From Bacillus licheniformis DSM 13 = ATCC 14580 (GTDB taxonomy: Bacteria > Bacillota > Bacilli > Bacillales > Bacillaceae), in the NCBI RefSeq assembly GCF_000011645.1, contig NC_006270.3, positions 1,733,501-1,797,500 on the forward strand: 64,000 nt of DNA, read 5' to 3'. This document shows positions 62,001 through 64,000 of this stretch, in pieces (position 1 is the first letter of the stretch; each line of letters begins with the position of its first letter). Made by a program: the position numbers and the translations under genes. Below the pieces are notes generated by a model. The model saw only the letters and a program-made list of their open reading frames with translations, searched no databases and was not told the DNA's origin.

Positions 62001-62780
62001 ATGGCTTTATTACAAAAAACAAGAAAGATTAATGCAATGCTGCAAAATGCGGCAGGGAAGCCGGTTAATTTTAAAGAAATGGCCGAAACGCTTCGCGATG
62101 TGATTGATTCGAACATTTTCGTCGTCAGCCGCAGAGGAAAGCTTCTCGGTTTCTCGATCAACCAGCAGATCGAAAATGACCGGATGAAAAAAATGCTTGA
62201 AGAGCGCCAGTTTCCTGAAGATTATACAAAAAGCCTGTTCAACATTCCGGAAACGTCATCTAACCTTGACATCAACAGCGAATACACAGCTTTCCCTGTG
62301 GAAAACCGCGATTTGTTCCAAGCGGGTCTGACCACGGTCGTTCCGATCATCGGAGGAGGCGAAAGACTGGGCACCTTGATTCTGTCCCGCCTTCAGGAGA
62401 AATTCGAGGATGACGATCTGATCCTTGCCGAATATGGCGCCACTGTCGTAGGAATGGAAATTCTCAGAGAGAAAGCGGAAGAGATCGAAGAGGAAGCGCG
62501 CAGCAAAGCGGTCGTTCAAATGGCGATCAGTTCACTATCTTACAGCGAGCTTGAAGCAATTGAACATATTTTTGAGGAGCTTGACGGAAATGAAGGCCTG
62601 CTTGTCGCTAGTAAAATTGCAGACCGCGTCGGCATCACCCGCTCGGTCATTGTCAACGCGCTCCGTAAACTTGAAAGCGCCGGTGTCATTGAATCAAGGT
62701 CACTAGGGATGAAAGGCACATACATCAAAGTGCTGAACAACAAATTTTTGATGGAGTTAGAAAAACTAAAGTCTCATTAA
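62001..62780 (+). CDS. codY: GTP and branched-chain amino acid responsive global regulator CodY
   Basis: Represses nutrient, competence and motility genes in rich conditions. 259 residues, as in B. subtilis. N-terminal GAF domain binds Ile/Val/Leu (about 1-155). C-terminal winged helix-turn-helix with ASKIADRVGITRSVIVNALR. AGGAGGATC ribosome binding site. A strong terminator follows. A CodY-type box lies 145 bases downstream, in front of the flagellar operon. Confidence 0.98.
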   Translation: MALLQKTRKINAMLQNAAGKPVNFKEMAETLRDVIDSNIFVVSRRGKLLGFSINQQIENDRMKKMLEERQFPEDYTKSLFNIPETSSNLDINSEYTAFPVENRDLFQAGLTTVVPIIGGGERLGTLILSRLQEKFEDDDLILAEYGATVVGMEILREKAEEIEEEARSKAVVQMAISSLSYSELEAIEHIFEELDGNEGLLVASKIADRVGITRSVIVNALRKLESAGVIESRSLGMKGTYIKVLNNKFLMELEKLKSH

Positions 62781-62786
62781 AAGGCG

Positions 62787-62821
62787 AAAGCCGCAGAACA
62801 TGCCGTTCTGCGGCTTTTTTT
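62787..62821 (+). terminator. Intrinsic terminator of the cod operon
   Basis: AAAGCCGCAGAAC pairs perfectly with GTTCTGCGGCTTT (13 bp), loop ATGCC, then a T run. Confidence 0.95.
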
Positions 62822-62924
62822 ATTTCATGTTTTAAACTATATTATCGTAATTTTTTCATATCAAAAAACAACTAAAACGCGGTGCAAAATCAATGCGTTA
62901 CTTGAATAAAAGATATACTAACAT

Positions 62925-62939
62925 AATTTTTTGAAACTT
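62925..62939 (+). promoter_or_regulatory. CodY box upstream of fla/che
   Basis: AATTTTTTGAAACTT matches 13 of 15 positions of AATTTTCWGAAAATT. CodY is known to bind the fla/che promoter region of B. subtilis and repress it. Confidence 0.7.
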
Positions 62940-62942
62940 TAA

Positions 62943-62971
62943 TGAACGTAACATTACATAGTTCTTATAAT
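62943..62971 (+). promoter_or_regulatory. Possible upstream promoter of fla/che
   Basis: Perfect TATAAT at 62966-62971 with a poor -35 (TGAACG, 17-base spacer), starting four bases after the CodY box. Confidence 0.4.
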
Positions 62972-63034
62972 CTAGGTCAAAATACCTATTCATAAAATAG
63001 ATATTTCTTACGATTTTTTTTTGCTTCCAGATCA

Positions 63035-63063
63035 TAGACTTTAAGCCTATTATTCCTTACAAT
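63035..63063 (+). promoter_or_regulatory. Main sigma-A promoter of fla/che
   Basis: TAGACT (63035-63040), 17-base spacer, TACAAT (63058-63063). It resembles the B. subtilis fla/che promoter as I remember it. Leader of about 65 bases to flgB. Confidence 0.7.
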
Positions 63064-63070
63064 AGGCTTA
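63042..63070 (+). repeat. Perfect 10-bp inverted repeat over the fla/che promoter
   Basis: TAAGCCTATT (63042-63051) and AATAGGCTTA (63061-63070), nine-base spacer. It covers the spacer, -10 and expected start site, so it could be an operator or fold only in upstream transcripts. Confidence 0.75.
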
Positions 63071-63133
63071 TGGTTTTTACAATTCTCGACAAGATTTTAA
63101 GACAGATGGAAAAAGATTGGAGGTATTTGGACG

Positions 63134-63523
63134 GTGGATATATTTTCAGGAACGATACATAGACTAGAGGGAGCCTTGAATCAAGCGAACATTAAGCAAA
63201 AAGTCATAACGAACAATCTGGCCAATGTAGATACACCGAACTACAAGGCGAAAAAAGTATCCTTCAAAAATGTGCTGAATGAGGAGTCCTCCCGGATTAA
63301 TGCCATAAAAACAGACTATAGACACATTGACTTTAAAGGGAATGAGCCAAATTATTCAGTTGTGTCGAGAAAGAATACAACTTATCAAGAAAACGGGAAC
63401 AATGTGGACGTTGATCAGGAAATGAGTGAAATGGCGAAAAATCAAATCCAGTATCAAGCGCTGGTTGAAAGAATAAGCGGAAAATTCAACTCGCTAAGAA
63501 CCGCGATTACAGGAGGTAAATAA
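63134..63523 (+). CDS. flgB: Flagellar basal-body rod protein FlgB
   Basis: Proximal rod subunit, exported by the flagellar type III system. 129 residues. ANIKQKVITNNLANVDTPNY is the rod-family N-terminal signature, and the C-terminal helix (QIQYQALVERISGKFNSLR) pairs with it in the filament. GTG start with TTGGAGGT nine bases upstream. First gene of fla/che; overlaps flgC by one base. Confidence 0.97.
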   Translation: MDIFSGTIHRLEGALNQANIKQKVITNNLANVDTPNYKAKKVSFKNVLNEESSRINAIKTDYRHIDFKGNEPNYSVVSRKNTTYQENGNNVDVDQEMSEMAKNQIQYQALVERISGKFNSLRTAITGGK

Positions 63524-63975
63524 TGGGGGTATTCAATAGCATCAACATTTCAGCTTCAGCGTTGACTGCACAGAGAGTCAGAATGGATACCGTTTCTTCC
63601 AACCTGGCAAACATGGATACGACGAGAGCGAAGCTGGTTGACGGACAGTGGCAGCCGTATAGAAGAAAGCTTGTATCGACGGCTCCGAAAGGCGAATCCT
63701 TTTCATCCGTTCTCCAATCATCGATGAATGCATCGGCGAGAGTCGGCGAAGGGGTGAAGGTGACCAAGATAAGCGAAGACAAAACACCGTTTAAGCTCGT
63801 TTATGATCCGACCCATCCCGACGCAAACGAAGACGGATACGTGCAGATGCCGAATGTCGATCCGCTAAAAGAGATGGTCGATTTAATGAGCAGCACAAGG
63901 TCATATGAAGCCAATGTCACAGCAATGAACGCGACAAAAGGAATGCTGATGAAAGCATTAGAAATCGGAAAGTAG
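63523..63975 (+). CDS. flgC: Flagellar basal-body rod protein FlgC
   Basis: Proximal rod subunit, 150 residues. N-terminal INISASALTAQRVRMDTVSS and SNLANMDTTR, middle YVQMPNVDPLKEMVDLM, C-terminal SSTRSYEANVTAMNATKGM. ATG after AGGAGGTAA. fliE should follow. Confidence 0.97.
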   Translation: MGVFNSINISASALTAQRVRMDTVSSNLANMDTTRAKLVDGQWQPYRRKLVSTAPKGESFSSVLQSSMNASARVGEGVKVTKISEDKTPFKLVYDPTHPDANEDGYVQMPNVDPLKEMVDLMSSTRSYEANVTAMNATKGMLMKALEIGK

Positions 63976-63988
63976 GGTGATGACACGA

Positions 63989-64000
63989 ATGGTTAATGGA
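63989..64000 (+). CDS. fliE: Start of fliE (cut by window edge)
   Basis: ATG at 63989 followed by codons for Val-Asn-Gly; TAGGGTGATG lies just upstream. Only four codons are visible. FliE (hook-basal body adapter) is expected here from the conserved flgB-flgC-fliE order; the call rests on position. Confidence 0.5.

Larger units (their letters stand above)
62781..63133 (+). promoter_or_regulatory. Regulatory region of the fla/che operon
   Basis: 353 AT-rich bases without a gene between codY and flgB. It holds the codY terminator, a CodY box (62925-62939), one possible upstream promoter (62943-62971), the main sigma-A promoter (63035-63063) and an inverted repeat over it (63042-63070). I did not find a convincing sigma-D site. 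In B. subtilis this region drives the roughly 27-kb fla/che operon. Confidence 0.85.

Noticed and set aside
1..64000. Mobile elements, prophage, CRISPR, tRNA or rRNA genes
   Set aside because: None seen; gene order is continuous core genome and no integrase other than the housekeeping XerC is present.

Overview
The window is a stretch of chromosome from a Bacillus of the B. subtilis/B. licheniformis group. Gene order runs as in B. subtilis from pyrD to the start of the fla/che operon. Most proteins match the length of their B. subtilis counterparts as I remember them, and spoVM, fapR, codY, prkC/prpC and hslVU (clpQY) mark a spore-forming Bacillus. B. licheniformis or a close relative is my best guess; this is inferred from recall and could not be checked by a search. 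I see no insertion sequence, prophage, CRISPR array, tRNA or rRNA. Coding density is high, and only rqcH and rpmB lie on the minus strand.

Region by region: 1-2060 is the end of the pyrimidine operon (pyrD partial, pyrF, pyrE). 2061-8370 is a sulfate assimilation and siroheme cluster: SAM riboswitch, a yezD-like small gene, cysH, cysP, sat, cysC, sumT, sirB, sirC. Convergent rqcH (ribosome rescue) and divergent yloB (P-type ATPase) follow. 13033-27861 is the housekeeping run yloC-remA-gmk-rpoZ-coaBC-priA-def-fmt-rsmB-rlmN-prpC-prkC-rsgA-rpe-thiN-spoVM. rpmB points backwards. Next come yloU and yloV (FakA-like fatty acid kinase subunit), sdaAB-sdaAA and recG.

34341-38007 is the FapR-controlled lipid synthesis set (fapR-plsX-fabD-fabG-acpP) with a clear FapR operator. 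It is followed by rncS-smc-ftsY, then ylxM-ffh-rpsP-khpA-ylqD-rimM-trmD-rplS (SRP, ribosomal proteins and tRNA/ribosome maturation) and rbgA-rnhB-ylqG-ylqH. sucCD (TCA cycle), dprA, topA, trmFO, xerC, hslV, hslU and codY come next. The window ends in flgB, flgC and the first codons of fliE, the start of the flagellar/chemotaxis operon.

The region is conserved core genome, and I did not find an obviously new multi-gene system. The points most worth a second look are: (1) a small DUF2292/YezD-type gene between the SAM riboswitch and cysH, followed by a second intrinsic terminator; (2) cysH, which has no ATG, GTG or TTG start where its N-terminus should begin and seems to use ATT; (3) a perfect 10-bp inverted repeat lying over the fla/che core promoter, about 100 bp downstream of a 13/15 CodY box; (4) the ylqG-ylqH pair, resembling the export-gate-facing parts of FliK and FlhB but encoded outside the flagellar operon; (5) a short overlapping reading frame with its own ribosome binding site ahead of rncS.
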